DNA of 64,000 nt from Trifolium pratense (Eukaryota > Streptophyta > Magnoliopsida > Fabales > Fabaceae): positions 51,217,157 to 51,281,156 of the forward strand of contig NC_060059.1 of the NCBI RefSeq assembly GCF_020283565.1. Direction: 5' to 3'. Within the stretch, counting starts at the first letter, position 1; the number at the start of each line of letters is the position of its first letter. A program made the translations under genes and the position numbers. A model generated the notes under the pieces. That model was not told the DNA's origin. It searched no databases and saw nothing but the letters and a program-made list of their open reading frames with translations. Shown here in pieces: positions 54,931 through 64,000 of the stretch.

Positions 54931-56582
54931 TATATATATATATATATATATATATAAAGATAAGTGGAGTATCTAAAATTTAAACTCCAACTAATGTAAT
55001 GTTCTTACCTGGGGCCGTTCACCCATGAGTCTCTATAATAATAGTTATATATTTTTAATATTCGTTAAATATCAAATGTGTATTTATAGATTAGTAGTAA
55101 CCTCTATTGTTTTTTAGTGCAAGATCCTTGGTTCAAATCCCTACAATGTCTTTTTTCCTTTCATGATTTTAGTTCTAATGTCTCTTTTTGATGTTACGAT
55201 GATTATTTTTTTATGTTAATTACAATTTAAATAGAGAATATTTCTTTTTGCATTTTTTTTAGGAATCATTTTTAATATTCGAACAGAACTCTAAATAGTC
55301 GGGGATTGTCATGTTCTTACCAATTGAGTTATATTTACGGAACTGAAGATTTATATTTTGTGATCATCCAAAAATAATTCATAATGTTGACGCTCAGAAG
55401 ATAGCCACATAGAAATTTCTCTATTTTAAAAAATAAAACAAAACTTCACATAGTAAAGTAAGTTATGGGTACCAAAAGTTCAAAGTAAACTTCTCTTTGT
55501 ACCAAATAAAACAGAGCCAGCTTCTCTTCGGTAGGGTGCTTACTGGCTCTTCACACATATTAACAACAGAAATGGGAGAGGAAGATTGAATTATTCCGAT
55601 CAACATTTTACACTCAAATTTACAAAGATTTTGCCTTCATCAAAATAGTGTAAAAGGATTCTAAAACGATGCTATTCAGGAAGGGAGGCCTTTAAAAGCC
55701 ATAACCATAAGGCATAATGCATTTAGATTTAGCTTCCCAACACCAATTGAGGATTCCAAACAGAAGTCAACAGAATTTGACTTCGGAGTGGCAAACACCT
55801 TACCGCTAAGAGCGGCGGTGCAGCAGAATCCACCCTAGGCGCTAGCAATTGCAAGTAACAAGTTCAAAGTTTTTTTTATAGAGAATCATGTAATAAAAAG
55901 TTGTAATTGTAACATTGAATATGAAATTGTTGTGTGTGAGGAAAGTTGCAAACCCTGATGAATAAACTTAATACACCTTACCATTTCTTTTTCAACCAAA
56001 TCATACCAAATCAACTTAATACACCTTCAATCATATCTTCCAGAATAAATAAACTTAATAGTTTAATTTCCTATCTACAACTTTAGCAAAACAATCACAA
56101 ATTTGAGTTTGAGATGCATAAATCCCTCACCATAACATCTTGAAACTTGAAAGTCCTCTTCAACTCAAATTGAATTTATATTCTCATCAAATTCAAAATA
56201 ACAAACAATCACATACTATGAAGTATGGACACATTATTACAACTGTCGGTGTCGTGCCGGTGTCGGACACCGACACCGGAACACGCCACGCCTAATTCGA
56301 GAAGTGTTTTGTGCTTCATAGCATATTCATAATCCGTAACAACCTCAAAACAAGAGAATTAAAAATTGACAAAGAATTTAAAAATTGAATAGTAAACTAT
56401 AATATGAAACAAGTACTAGTAAATCAATAACAGCAATACTAATAGTGCAATATTAATATGAAATTATAATCTTCATTACATAGAAATCCTCTAGGAGCAT
56501 AACAATGATACAATGAAAAATAAAATTCACCTAAAAATTTCAATTAAAAAAACACGAAAATTAGCGTTTGAAAATATGAGAT
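54931..56582. other. Intergenic DNA, 3' flank of NHL gene 2
   Basis: A (TA)n run, then AT-rich text. 'ttggttcaaatccctacaa' at 55128 is B-box-like, and on the minus strand near 55310-55332 there is an A-box-like 'aactcaattggtaagaac', so SINE debris is possible. A GC-richer stretch at 55730-55850 has a short open reading (STEFDFGVANTLPLRAAVQQ) that I cannot assign. Near 56245-56282 imperfect palindromic 'ggtgtcggacaccgacacc' text occurs. Confidence 0.35.
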
Positions 56583-57323
56583 TTAATGGAACAATTTCCA
56601 CTTATAATCCCAATCACAATCAGTAGCTTGAAACCCATTACCCACCAATGTTCCATTGCTTGATTTCAGAGGAATCTTCAAATCACAATGAACCTTAGGT
56701 TTAGCTTTCCCACTCTTAAACAAACCCAATTTAAACCTCACATTAAGCAAAAGCTTCACATTAATATCAAAAACACCATCATTCTTTTCTTTCTCAAACT
56801 CCGAAAGCTGTTTTGAACTCAAAGGAACAACTTGTTGACCTTTAAAATTAGGGTTCAAGAAACTCGTATTCTTATGATGCTGAAAGAATTGACCTAAAGT
56901 TTGAGAACCAAACCTAACATCTTTATAAAACGCAAGCGTTTCGATGTTATCGTAATAGATACCAACTCTCCGATTAGGGTTTCGGATCGTGATGTTAACG
57001 GCAAGATCGTAGTGAAGTGTGTTGTTGTTTGTGAAATTGAATTGAGTAAGAGATGCATCTGTGACAGTGAAATTGACGACGTTAGGTCGAACGATTAGCC
57101 AGAAGAGGAAACCGAGGATTACGATGATGATGATGATTGTGGTGAGGATTTTGCAGATTATGCTTAAGATGCAGTTGAAGATGCAACCGCAACAGCCTCT
57201 GAAACAGCCGCAGAGACAGCTGCAGAAGCCGCAACCGTCGTCGTTGCGGTGGCGGCGGGGTTTTTGCTGTGGCGGTGGAATCGATGGACCGTAGTAAGCG
57301 CCGTTGAGTTGGTTACCGGCCAT
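56583..57323 (-). CDS. NDR1/HIN1-like (NHL) LEA_2 membrane protein, copy 2
   Basis: 246 residues from the ATG at 57323; one exon. The N-terminus has a Pro-rich lead (GPSIPPPQQKPRRHR), then a Cys-rich patch (residues ~31-47, CGFCSCLCGCFRGCCGC), and a membrane helix at ~56-78 (ILTTIIIIIVILGFLFWLIV). The LEA_2 domain holds NPNRRVGIYYD at ~115-125, FYKDVRFGSQ and the final CDWDYKWKLF. It matches copy 1 (19156-19845) in nearly every block; copy 1 lacks the Pro-rich lead. NHL family members are plasma-membrane proteins, some with roles in defence or stress; this gene's role is not shown. The longer frame upstream has no ATG, so this start is preferred. Confidence 0.94.
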   Translation of the reverse strand: MAGNQLNGAYYGPSIPPPQQKPRRHRNDDGCGFCSCLCGCFRGCCGCIFNCILSIICKILTTIIIIIVILGFLFWLIVRPNVVNFTVTDASLTQFNFTNNNTLHYDLAVNITIRNPNRRVGIYYDNIETLAFYKDVRFGSQTLGQFFQHHKNTSFLNPNFKGQQVVPLSSKQLSEFEKEKNDGVFDINVKLLLNVRFKLGLFKSGKAKPKVHCDLKIPLKSSNGTLVGNGFQATDCDWDYKWKLFH

Positions 57324-57395
57324 GTTTAACTGATTCAAATATTTTCGAAACTTTGGTAAAGTGATTATTGAGAAGTGAAATGAAAGAGTGGAAAA

Positions 57396-57403
57396 ATATA
57401 TAA
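57396..57403 (-). promoter_or_regulatory. TATA-box candidate for NHL gene 2
   Basis: On the minus strand TTATATAT about 75 bp upstream of the ATG, in a stretch that otherwise looks like leader. Position and sequence fit a plant TATA box, but no transcript start is known. Confidence 0.4.
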
Positions 57404-57426
57404 TAAAATATCGATGGGAGTGTCAG

Positions 57427-57446
57427 TGAGGGTATAAAGGGAATTT
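57427..57446 (-). promoter_or_regulatory. Upstream block conserved with NHL gene 1
   Basis: AAATTCCCTTTATACCCTCA on the minus strand matches the block at 19951-19972 upstream of the paralogue with two mismatches. It may be a shared promoter element. Confidence 0.5.
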
Positions 57447-57976
57447 TGATACTGTTTGTTTGTTTCGAGTAAGTTGTAACGTTAATAATGTGATATAGTG
57501 GAGGTGCGTGCGTTTGAAGAGAATAGGAATAGAATAAGCGCGTTAAGTGATAAGCATTTTCCTTTCAAGTTCAACAGAAACCAACCACTGATATTGAGGA
57601 AAAGGAAAAATTGTGATGGGAATCAATGGGAAAAATTGATGAGCGAAGATAGAAGAAAAATTGGTTTTGCTTTTAAGGATATATTTTCATTTTTATTTTG
57701 GGAAAATCGTATTAGTTAAGAGAACAATAAAACAAACTTGATAATTCATCCAAAACAAAAAAAGAAACAAACTTGATAAGATCAAATAGAGTTATTATTG
57801 GCTTTTGGCTTAAACAATATTTATTGATAATCAAAGAGTTATTGGCTTTTGGCTTGGACCAATCTTTTATTGCAAGTTAATATTCTTTAAACCCTGAATG
57901 CGCCGAATCAATGTATGAATCTTTACTGTTAATGATGCAATTTCTTGTTGTCATATCGACTAACACCTTTGAATCA
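57447..57976. other. Upstream of NHL gene 2; nothing further assigned
   Basis: No supported gene. An open frame of ~73 codons on the plus strand (57498-57719) has no recognisable motif. Confidence 0.4.
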
Positions 57977-58885
57977 CTATCAACCATAGTTTTAAAACCC
58001 GGACCGGTGATCGACCCGGTCGTAGCATTGGGTCACTGGTCGGACTAGTGGGTCACTGGTCTGACCGCACGACTATTGACCCGGTCTATAAGTATATAAA
58101 AAAAAATATTTATGACTTGAATTTGATTGCTATAAAATTTAATAAAAAAAGTCTTTTAATTTTTTTTAATAAATATTCATATAACTAAAATAAAACACAA
58201 AAGCTTCTCATTATAATTTTTTTATTTTGATTCTAATATCTACATCATATTTTGTAATGTACATTTTGTTTTGATGCAAACAATAATTATATAGATAGAA
58301 ATGAAAATATACAATAACTGTGATAAAGAATTAACAATATGAATGAATGACATGCAAAGGTTGGTTAAAAGAAAATGGAGACAAAAGTTAATTAAAATAA
58401 ATAAATAGAATGGTTTTTTTTTCCAGGAAAAAAAAAAGAAAAGAAGAAGAATGGTCAAATGGCGTCATTTAAAAAAAATAATAATAAGCTCAGGATAATT
58501 AGTAGTAATATCATATACAACAAGTATAAAAAAAAGTGAGTTTTATAAAGATATATACTAGTTTAGATAATGCTTTATCAGACAAATTAATTTGGCTTGA
58601 TGGTAAAGTTTGAAGTGAAAGTATGGGAAGGTCATGGGTTCTACACTCTCCAGCAACATCTGGCAATTTTTTAAATTATTTCTTTCATCTCACACCGGTT
58701 CGGTTCAGTCTGGTTCGTGGGCGGTTTGCACTGGTTCGCGGTTCAACCGCTGAACCGGCCGGTTACTAGCGGGTTTCAATGGGTTAGTTGCAGAACTGGT
58801 TCTGTTGTTTGACCGAGCCGGCTACATTAACGGTTCCCGGCCGAACCGGCCGGTCCGGTCCGGTTTTTAAAACAGTGCTATCAAC
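57977..58885. mobile_element. hAT-like non-autonomous element, 8-bp TSD
   Basis: CTATCAAC flanks it at 57977-57984 and 58878-58885. The ends are inverted: CATAGTTTTAAAACCCGGACC at 57985 against CACTGTTTTAAAAACCGGACC read from 58877. CCGG/GGTT-rich subterminal text lies at both ends and an AT-rich centre without transposase between. 8-bp duplications are typical of hAT. Confidence 0.85.
58588..58680 (+). repeat. SINE family B fragment inside the hAT-like element
   Basis: 'ttggcttgatggtaaagttt' (58592) and 'aaggtcatgggttctacact' (58629) are spaced and worded like the A- and B-box of the split SINE at 52842-53085. No target duplication was seen. Confidence 0.45.
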
Positions 58886-59044
58886 TTGAAGGTGGGTAAT
58901 TCTTTGTCCCCATGCCAAATTATACATGCCCCATATTTTTGGATAGAGTGCATATCAAGTTATGAGTTTGCTGGGCATAACTAACTAAACATATCTCGAA
59001 GAAGACCACCATATCCTAAAAGGTTAACTGAGCTTTTGTGTGTC

Positions 59045-59706
59045 ATCACATCATAGGCCTAGGTCGAACTAGGCTTTGCCAAGCCTGAGTCTGGCCTGTC
59101 AAAAACTCGAAGGCCTGAGCCTAACTTGTGGCCTATCATAGACTTAATTTTTAGGTCTGAGTCTGCCCTTTTGAAAGTCTGATACGGCTTGTTAGCTTGT
59201 TTAAAAGTCTTTTTCATATGAACATATTTAAATAAATAATTTTGTATTTATTTTTAAATATACTTATGAACGAATAAATCAATGTTCGTTTTCTTATTAA
59301 AAAAAAAAACCAATGTTCCTTTTGATATTTAACATGACATTTTAGAGAATTTGATTATATATGTCAATATATTTCAATTCAAGTTTATATTAAACATTTA
59401 TACATGTTAAAAATAAATGTAGATTAATATATTTTTTTTTTGACAAATGTAGATTAATAAACTTAAACTAATTAAAAAGTTAATAGATTTATAATTTAAT
59501 CAAAGTACAAATTTTAATATATAAATAATAATCAGAGTAAAAATATTATTCATATTAAGTTAAATAGGCTGGCCTAGTAGGCCTCAAAGACATTTTTAAT
59601 GGCCTACGAGCTGACCTTTTAGCTAAATAGACTTGTAAAAAGGTCTTGGCCTACTCTATTTAAAAAAATATGCTGGCCTGACCTGAGCCTGTATAGGCTA
59701 TCACAT
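59045..59706. mobile_element. hAT-like element with 7-bp repeat at its borders
   Basis: ATCACAT occurs at 59045-59051 and 59700-59706. Between them the ends are loosely inverted (CATAGGCCTAGG... / ...GAGCCTGTATAGGCT), with AGGCCTGA/TCAGGCC-type subterminal repeats. It resembles the 'gggtaggcctggcc' plant hAT-type repeats. No transposase. Confidence 0.6.
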
Positions 59707-59754
59707 GTTGTGTTTGACTCAACCCTCCAAATGTCAATTTTAGACTATAAATAG

Positions 59755-59878
59755 TACTTCCTCTGAGACAAAATATAAGTCAAATTCACCTTTTTATATT
59801 CATTGCATAATTAATATATTTAATTATGCAATGAACATAAAAAGCGAATTTTGCTTATATTTTATCATAGACGGAGTA
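59755..59878. mobile_element. Stowaway-type MITE, 124 bp
   Basis: Ends TACTTCCTCTGAGACAAAAT and its near-inverse ACTTATATTTT...ACGGAGTA with TA at each border are the standard Stowaway (Tc1/mariner) form. The centre is a near-perfect palindrome (tttatattcattgcataatt and its inverse). Confidence 0.92.
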
Positions 59879-60629
59879 CCATTTTGTTGAGGCCAACCAG
59901 TGACATGTACATCACCTGCCTTCATGAGAATCATATTTGTTGGACAACATCATTGATAACCGCAATCTTCAAGGCGTCTATCTCATCCTAAATTTTTCTC
60001 TCCTCCTCTACAACAGATAAAACGGTCTTAGTAGACAATATCTTTTGTGTAGTCTCCTCACGAGACATCTGATCTTCCTCCAAACCCTCCACTTGTTTCT
60101 CTAACCTTTCCAGCGCAACCTCTAATACATGAGTTTGAAGGTCATTTGCCTTTTCAAGCTCAACTCATTTGCAGACAAATCTTTCTTCATAGCATCAACT
60201 CTGGACATACGACCTTCTCTTCCTCAACTTTTATGGACATGTTCCTCGTCATTCATGAAATCCTGGTTAACCAACATCATGACACATCTCAGACTTATTG
60301 GTACAAGTTATTAAGCAAAAGTATCTAAGGAGGATATTTAAACTCCTTCTGGTTTACAAACTAGTTTGGAGTGGCATTCTTGTTAATCAAGTGTTTTATG
60401 TTGATATACGCCCATGCCTTTGGAGCAGTTTACAAAGATGGCAATGGACATTTAAACTCACTATATCCCATACCTTTGGAGATGAAGGAAAGATTGAATT
60501 TTATTCCTATCAGTCTGAAGGGTAATCTTAATGGGATCTAAACCGCCCGGGACGTATATTATTGGCTTAATCGGAATACTTTCTCTGTTAATCCCATAAG
60601 TGTTGTTTCTTGGTCCTGGCTAAGACCCT
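59879..60629 (-). pseudogene. Coiled-coil-like relic, possible retrotransposon gag
   Basis: On the minus strand about 60120-59950 reads ALERLEKQVEGLEEDQMSRE, continuing with Lys/Glu/Leu-rich text and several stops. Such coiled coils occur at the N-terminus of plant gag and in many host proteins, so the origin is unsure. The rest to 60629 has no identifiable frame; 'cccatgcctttggagcagtt' at 60410 is not assigned. Confidence 0.3.
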
Positions 60630-61861
60630 TGATGACGGATCGTCACACTCTCTAACCCATGCCTATTTTAGCAACATTAGATGCATTTTAGTAGGTTTTT
60701 ATCAATAAATATAAGAGAAATCTAATCATAAGCTTGATTACTTGTTTTGCAAGAAAACAGGAAAAATTGCAGGAAAGTGCTGATTTTCACTACGCTGGGG
60801 GCGTAGCCCATCACGCGCCGCGTGATGGGGATCACAGGGAGCCAAGTTTTTCACTCTGATCACGCGCGGCGTGATACCTGACCACGCGCGGCGTAAAACC
60901 TTGTTCAAGAAGTGGATTGCTCTCTGACTTGATCACGCGCCGCGTGATACCGTTACCACGCGCGGCGTAGTTGATGGATCTGCAACCACGCGCGGCGTGA
61001 TAGATCTGGCGCGCGGCGTGGTTGCGTTCAGTATATATGGTTTCTGCATAATTCTGTTAGGTGGTTGGAAAATTCTGCAATATTCATCTATTCTCTGATT
61101 TTGGAAGCATCAAGATCCAGATCAAGGACTCCGTAGGATAGCTCCGAGCACCTCAATAGCATGGATTTTCAAGCCATGAAGTTGAAGCGAGGACGCGAAG
61201 CAAGCAACATGAGGAGCTAAGCTTCTTTTGGAGGTAGGATCTAGGATAATCTAGGATGTAGATGAATTATTTGTAATCTGCTATATGTAAGAATGTACTC
61301 TGTTCATGGTGTTGATTCAATGCAAATCTATGTTTAATGCTTTATAATCCTTCATTAGTGTTGTAATGATTTCGAGTTAAGTCACGTGCGAGAGTATTGA
61401 TTTAATTTCTGAACTGAATTGCATTGAGCACTCGAGTGTTTCCGGTCGAGAGATTGAGACATAGAGTGTAGCGAACGATCGACGCGCTTTCATATCATTC
61501 GTTGTAGGTAGCTTCCGCCCGAGAGATCGGGGGAGTATCGACAACGAATAGAGTGGATTTTGACAAGAGATTGCGATTCACTAATTTGTTGATCTAGTTG
61601 TGAACACTTGAGTAGATTCCTTTGATATAGTAGATTGCATGTGATTTAGCTATAGACTAGGTGATTCCGATGATTCTACCTCGCTTTTCCATTATATCAA
61701 AGCACGTTTTCTAACAATTCATCACTCAACATACCCCCAATTTATGTGTATTTCTTGCATAATGTTTATGAACACTATTAGACTAGTTTAATCACATAAT
61801 CCCTGTGGATCGATATTTTTATTACTACGTGGTAATTCGTTCACTTGCGAAAATATCTTCA
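60630..61861 (+). repeat. Athila-type (Ty3/gypsy) 5' LTR
   Basis: The block begins TGATGACGGATCGTCACAC and ends ...ATATCTTCA right before the Athila-type PBS, giving an LTR of ~1.23 kb, in the range for Athila. It contains the GC-palindrome cluster (60805-61025), then 'agtatatatggtttc' (61031), a plausible promoter. The element's 3' LTR is beyond the window. Confidence 0.82.
60805..61025. repeat. Seven GC-rich palindromes in the Athila LTR
   Basis: The motif (ATC)ACGCGC(C/G)GCGT(GAT) appears seven times: about 60812, 60860, 60881, 60933, 60956, 60986 and 61008 (last one shorter), spaced 20-55 bp. Some copies are full palindromes (ATCACGCGCCGCGTGAT), others carry one central change. It stands out from its AT-rich surroundings. 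Confidence 0.85.
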
Positions 61862-61867
61862 AGTTTT

Positions 61868-61885
61868 TGGCGCCGTTGCCGGGGA
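61868..61885 (+). other. Athila primer-binding site
   Basis: TGGCGCCGTTGCCGGGGA is the PBS known from Athila elements, complementary to the 3' end of tRNA-Asp. It fixes the family and the LTR border. Confidence 0.93.
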
Positions 61886-61993
61886 TTGTGATTGATTCGA
61901 CAAGGCAATAGTGTTCATATTTTCTGTGTTTTCCTTATTTTTCTGTCTTATATTTTTTCTACCGGAGCGTTCTACTTGTGTGTTTCCTTGTGC

Positions 61994-63449
61994 ATGCGGA
62001 GGACAGGTCCCATTGAGCTGGAAGTCGATCCTGAGATTGAGAAAACAGCAAGAGCAAATCGTAAAGCGGAAGGAAGGCATGTTTGAATCATACAATCAAG
62101 AGGCACTCTTAACTAGTTGCAAGTTCAATAATGTCTTTCTACAAATCATTACCAAACAACTAGAAGCTCAATGTTTGGTGCAAGCAACCTCTCAAAATAA
62201 TCCTCATTTCAACACCTTCAATCTTGGAGTGAAGAATCACATGAATTGTTCTTATGGAGCTAATCTGAATCAAGCATTTCCTCAAGATCAACATTTTGAA
62301 GATCACCTTGAATCTTTTGAAGATACTCTTATCTTAGCCATGAAGATGACTCAAGGCAATTTTGAGGTGATGAAGGCAAACCAAGAAGTGTCAAGCAAAC
62401 GTCATGAAGCCTCCATCAAAAATCTCGAAAACCAAATGGGTCAATTAGCAAGGCAAGTCTCTTCTCTACAAACTCAAAGTAGATTTTGTGGAGACACCAC
62501 GGATCCTCGTAATGAAAGTTGTAATTCCATTAATTTGAGGAGTAGAGAAGTTTCATCACCGGAAGTAGTGGAGAATCCTACGAAGGATGAGAGTAAAAAT
62601 GGTGTAGTTGAAAAGATGAGGGATGGTGTAGTTGAAAATAGAAAAGAAAATAAGAAAGAAGAAAAAAATAAGGAAGAAAAAGCTTATGAGGGAGAAGTTG
62701 AAAAGAGAGTGGAGCATGAGTCTAGTGCCAAGAAAGGCAAGAAACCTCTTGTGAAAGACCCCGAGTTTCAAGTTCCTTCACCATATGCTAGAATGCCTTA
62801 TCTTAGGATGAAGAGGGTCAAGAACCAAGACCTTGAATTTTGTGGAGTGGTATCCGAATGTTTCAAAGTGGAAGTGCTAGAGGAAGTGGTAAAAGATGGG
62901 AAGGAAGAAGAGTGGGATCATGAGATTGAAATTTTTCTTCAAAACTTGGATAACCCCCTAGAAGAGGAGAAAGAGCCAAAGGCGATAAAAAAGCCACCGG
63001 AATTGAAAGAACTTCCTCCTAAATGGAAGTATGTGTTTTTGGGTGGCGACTCTAGGAAACCCATGATCATAAGTGATTTGCTCACTCCACTAGAAGAGAA
63101 TGACTTGTTAAAAGAAGCGGAGAAAGTGAATGACGACCTAGGATGGGACTTGGATGGTGTGGTTCCTATCTATTGTTTGTACAGGGTGGCCAAAGAAGAA
63201 GAGCCCAATCCGGTTGTTAATCCTCAAAAGTCTTCCACTTCAACATTGAAAGCTTCGGTGAAGAAAGGTTCTAAGAAATCTCCATCACGGTCTAGTAAGA
63301 AGGAAAGAACCAATTTGAAGGCCAAATGGGAAGGTCTCAAGAGTGATTCGGGAAGCGTGAAATCATTACTATTTGATATTAATATTGCTCCTTTGAATGA
63401 AGAGAACAAGAGGAGCCGGGTTGAATCAAAGTTGAAGTATCCACCCTAA
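61994..63449 (+). pseudogene. Athila-type gag joined to start of pol, frameshifted
   Basis: An ATG at 61994 opens a short frame (MRRTGPIELEVDPEIEKTAR, stop at 62084-62086). The frame then shifts and continues from about 62079 to 63449. That part has a helical segment, the gag C-terminal text KNLENQMGQLARQVSSLQ and NESCNSINLRSRE, a Lys/Glu-rich linker (EKRVEHESSAKKGKK), and then WKYVFLGG...KPMIISDLL and DDLGWDLDGVVPIYCLYRV, which correspond to the opening of Athila pol near the protease/RT border. Protease, RT, RNase H and integrase are missing. It is thus a deletion derivative, dependent on other copies. Confidence 0.82.
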
Positions 63450-64000
63450 CTTGTGATGATGAAGCGTCAAGCTAATGACGAGAAAGAAGCGCTTCATGGG
63501 AGGCAACCCATGAGTTTACGGTCCTTTCTTCCCTTTCACTCTTATGCTACTTTATGAATAATTGTTTGATGTTCCTTTGAATTGGCTGGATGAATGTACT
63601 TTAAACTCTGAATTTGAATCTTTTTATGTTTGATTGTGGAATTTCTTTTACCTTTGGAATTTGTTTCGATATCTTGGCATGTTCTTTTTATTTACTTGAG
63701 TATCAATTGCTTGATTCTATCCGTGTGTGATTTGTGATACTTTCAGTGCAATTGTTTGTTGCACTCATGTGATCAAGAGGCAAAGGAAGGGAACGCACAC
63801 TTTTTGACCGGTTCTTTGATTCGACCCAACCGAGAGGTATTGAGCCAAACACTCCTTTTCCTTCTATGTGTGATATCCACTCATCTATTGTCTCTCGATT
63901 TTGCTTGTCGTCTTTTTATTTGATTGGTACTTTTGTAGCACACACGAGGCATGTTCCTTGGTACCTTTGAGCCTTTCTATCCACCCTTACATATAATTAT
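63450..64000 (+). mobile_element. Athila-type non-coding region after the ORF
   Basis: 'gtcaagctaatgacg...gaagcgcttcatgggaggcaacccatg' at 63457-63513 is a marker seen in Athila-type elements downstream of pol, before the env-like region. It ends at the window edge without a 3' LTR. This supports a gag-to-env-proximal deletion. Confidence 0.7.

Noticed and set aside
55730..55850. Possible exon (STEFDFGVANTLPL)
   Set aside because: No splice partners, start, or homology recognised. Noted only as unassigned text.
61859..62095. Minus-strand and plus-strand short frames around the Athila PBS
   Set aside because: They overlap the PBS/leader and the gag start, where only the frame from 61994 has gag-like text.

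Overview
The window is plant nuclear DNA, most likely from a papilionoid legume of the Medicago/Trifolium/Pisum type. It is AT-rich, has few intron-bearing genes, and is dominated by nested plant transposable elements. The legume assignment is an inference from the repeat families and from the wording of the gene relics. There is no bacterial, CRISPR, phage or organelle signal. Only three ordinary host genes look intact: a small single-pass membrane protein (12.66-13.19 kb, + strand) and two paralogous NDR1/HIN1-like (NHL, LEA_2 domain) genes on the minus strand at 19.2-19.8 kb and 56.6-57.3 kb.

Layout. 0-4.5 kb: a decayed Ty1/copia retrotransposon. 4.5-7.5 kb: a probable long LTR. 7.5-9.7 kb: a CACTA-type end, a tandem duplication and a LINE 3' fragment. 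9.7-12.6 kb: AT-rich DNA with short LINE and SINE insertions. 12.7-13.2 kb: host gene. 14-15.1 kb: unexplained hairpins and repeats. 16.6-17.6 kb: a Mutator-like element with a 9-bp target duplication and a small internal ORF. 17.8-18.5 kb: a B3-domain pseudogene ending at a Helitron-like terminus. 19.2-19.8 kb: NHL gene 1. 20.9-22.3 kb: copia-type LTR remnants, an RNase H relic and a SINE. 23.7-27.5 kb: a multi-exon pseudogene of a trithorax-like (ATX3/4/5 type) histone methyltransferase, with PHD-region exons but no SET domain. 27.6-35.4 kb: about eight tandem units of 0.84-1.03 kb with nested ~72-bp subrepeats. 35.4-50 kb: a SIRE/Maximus-like copia relic broken up by two kinds of TRIM, a Ty3/gypsy chromovirus (37.46-42.79 kb, exact 5-bp target duplication), an hAT-like element, a Mutator-like foldback element and another LTR. 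50.9-54.9 kb: a Helitron end, a hairpin MITE in (AT)n, a SINE inside a SINE, and a second foldback element. 56.6-57.3 kb: NHL gene 2. 58-59.9 kb: two hAT-like elements and a Stowaway MITE. 60.6-64 kb: the 5' part of an Athila-type gypsy element that runs off the window.

The host genes do not form a pathway; plant genes are singly transcribed. The two NHL genes are related by duplication and share an upstream block. I did not find a convincing new multi-gene system. The least explained structures are the two foldback elements with a shared 101/202-bp mini-palindrome periodicity (45.2-46.3 and 53.2-54.9 kb), the nested array at 27.6-35.4 kb, the GC palindromes in the Athila LTR, and the gene-capture-like MULE at 16.6 kb. 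All calls come from reading the sequence; no database search was possible.
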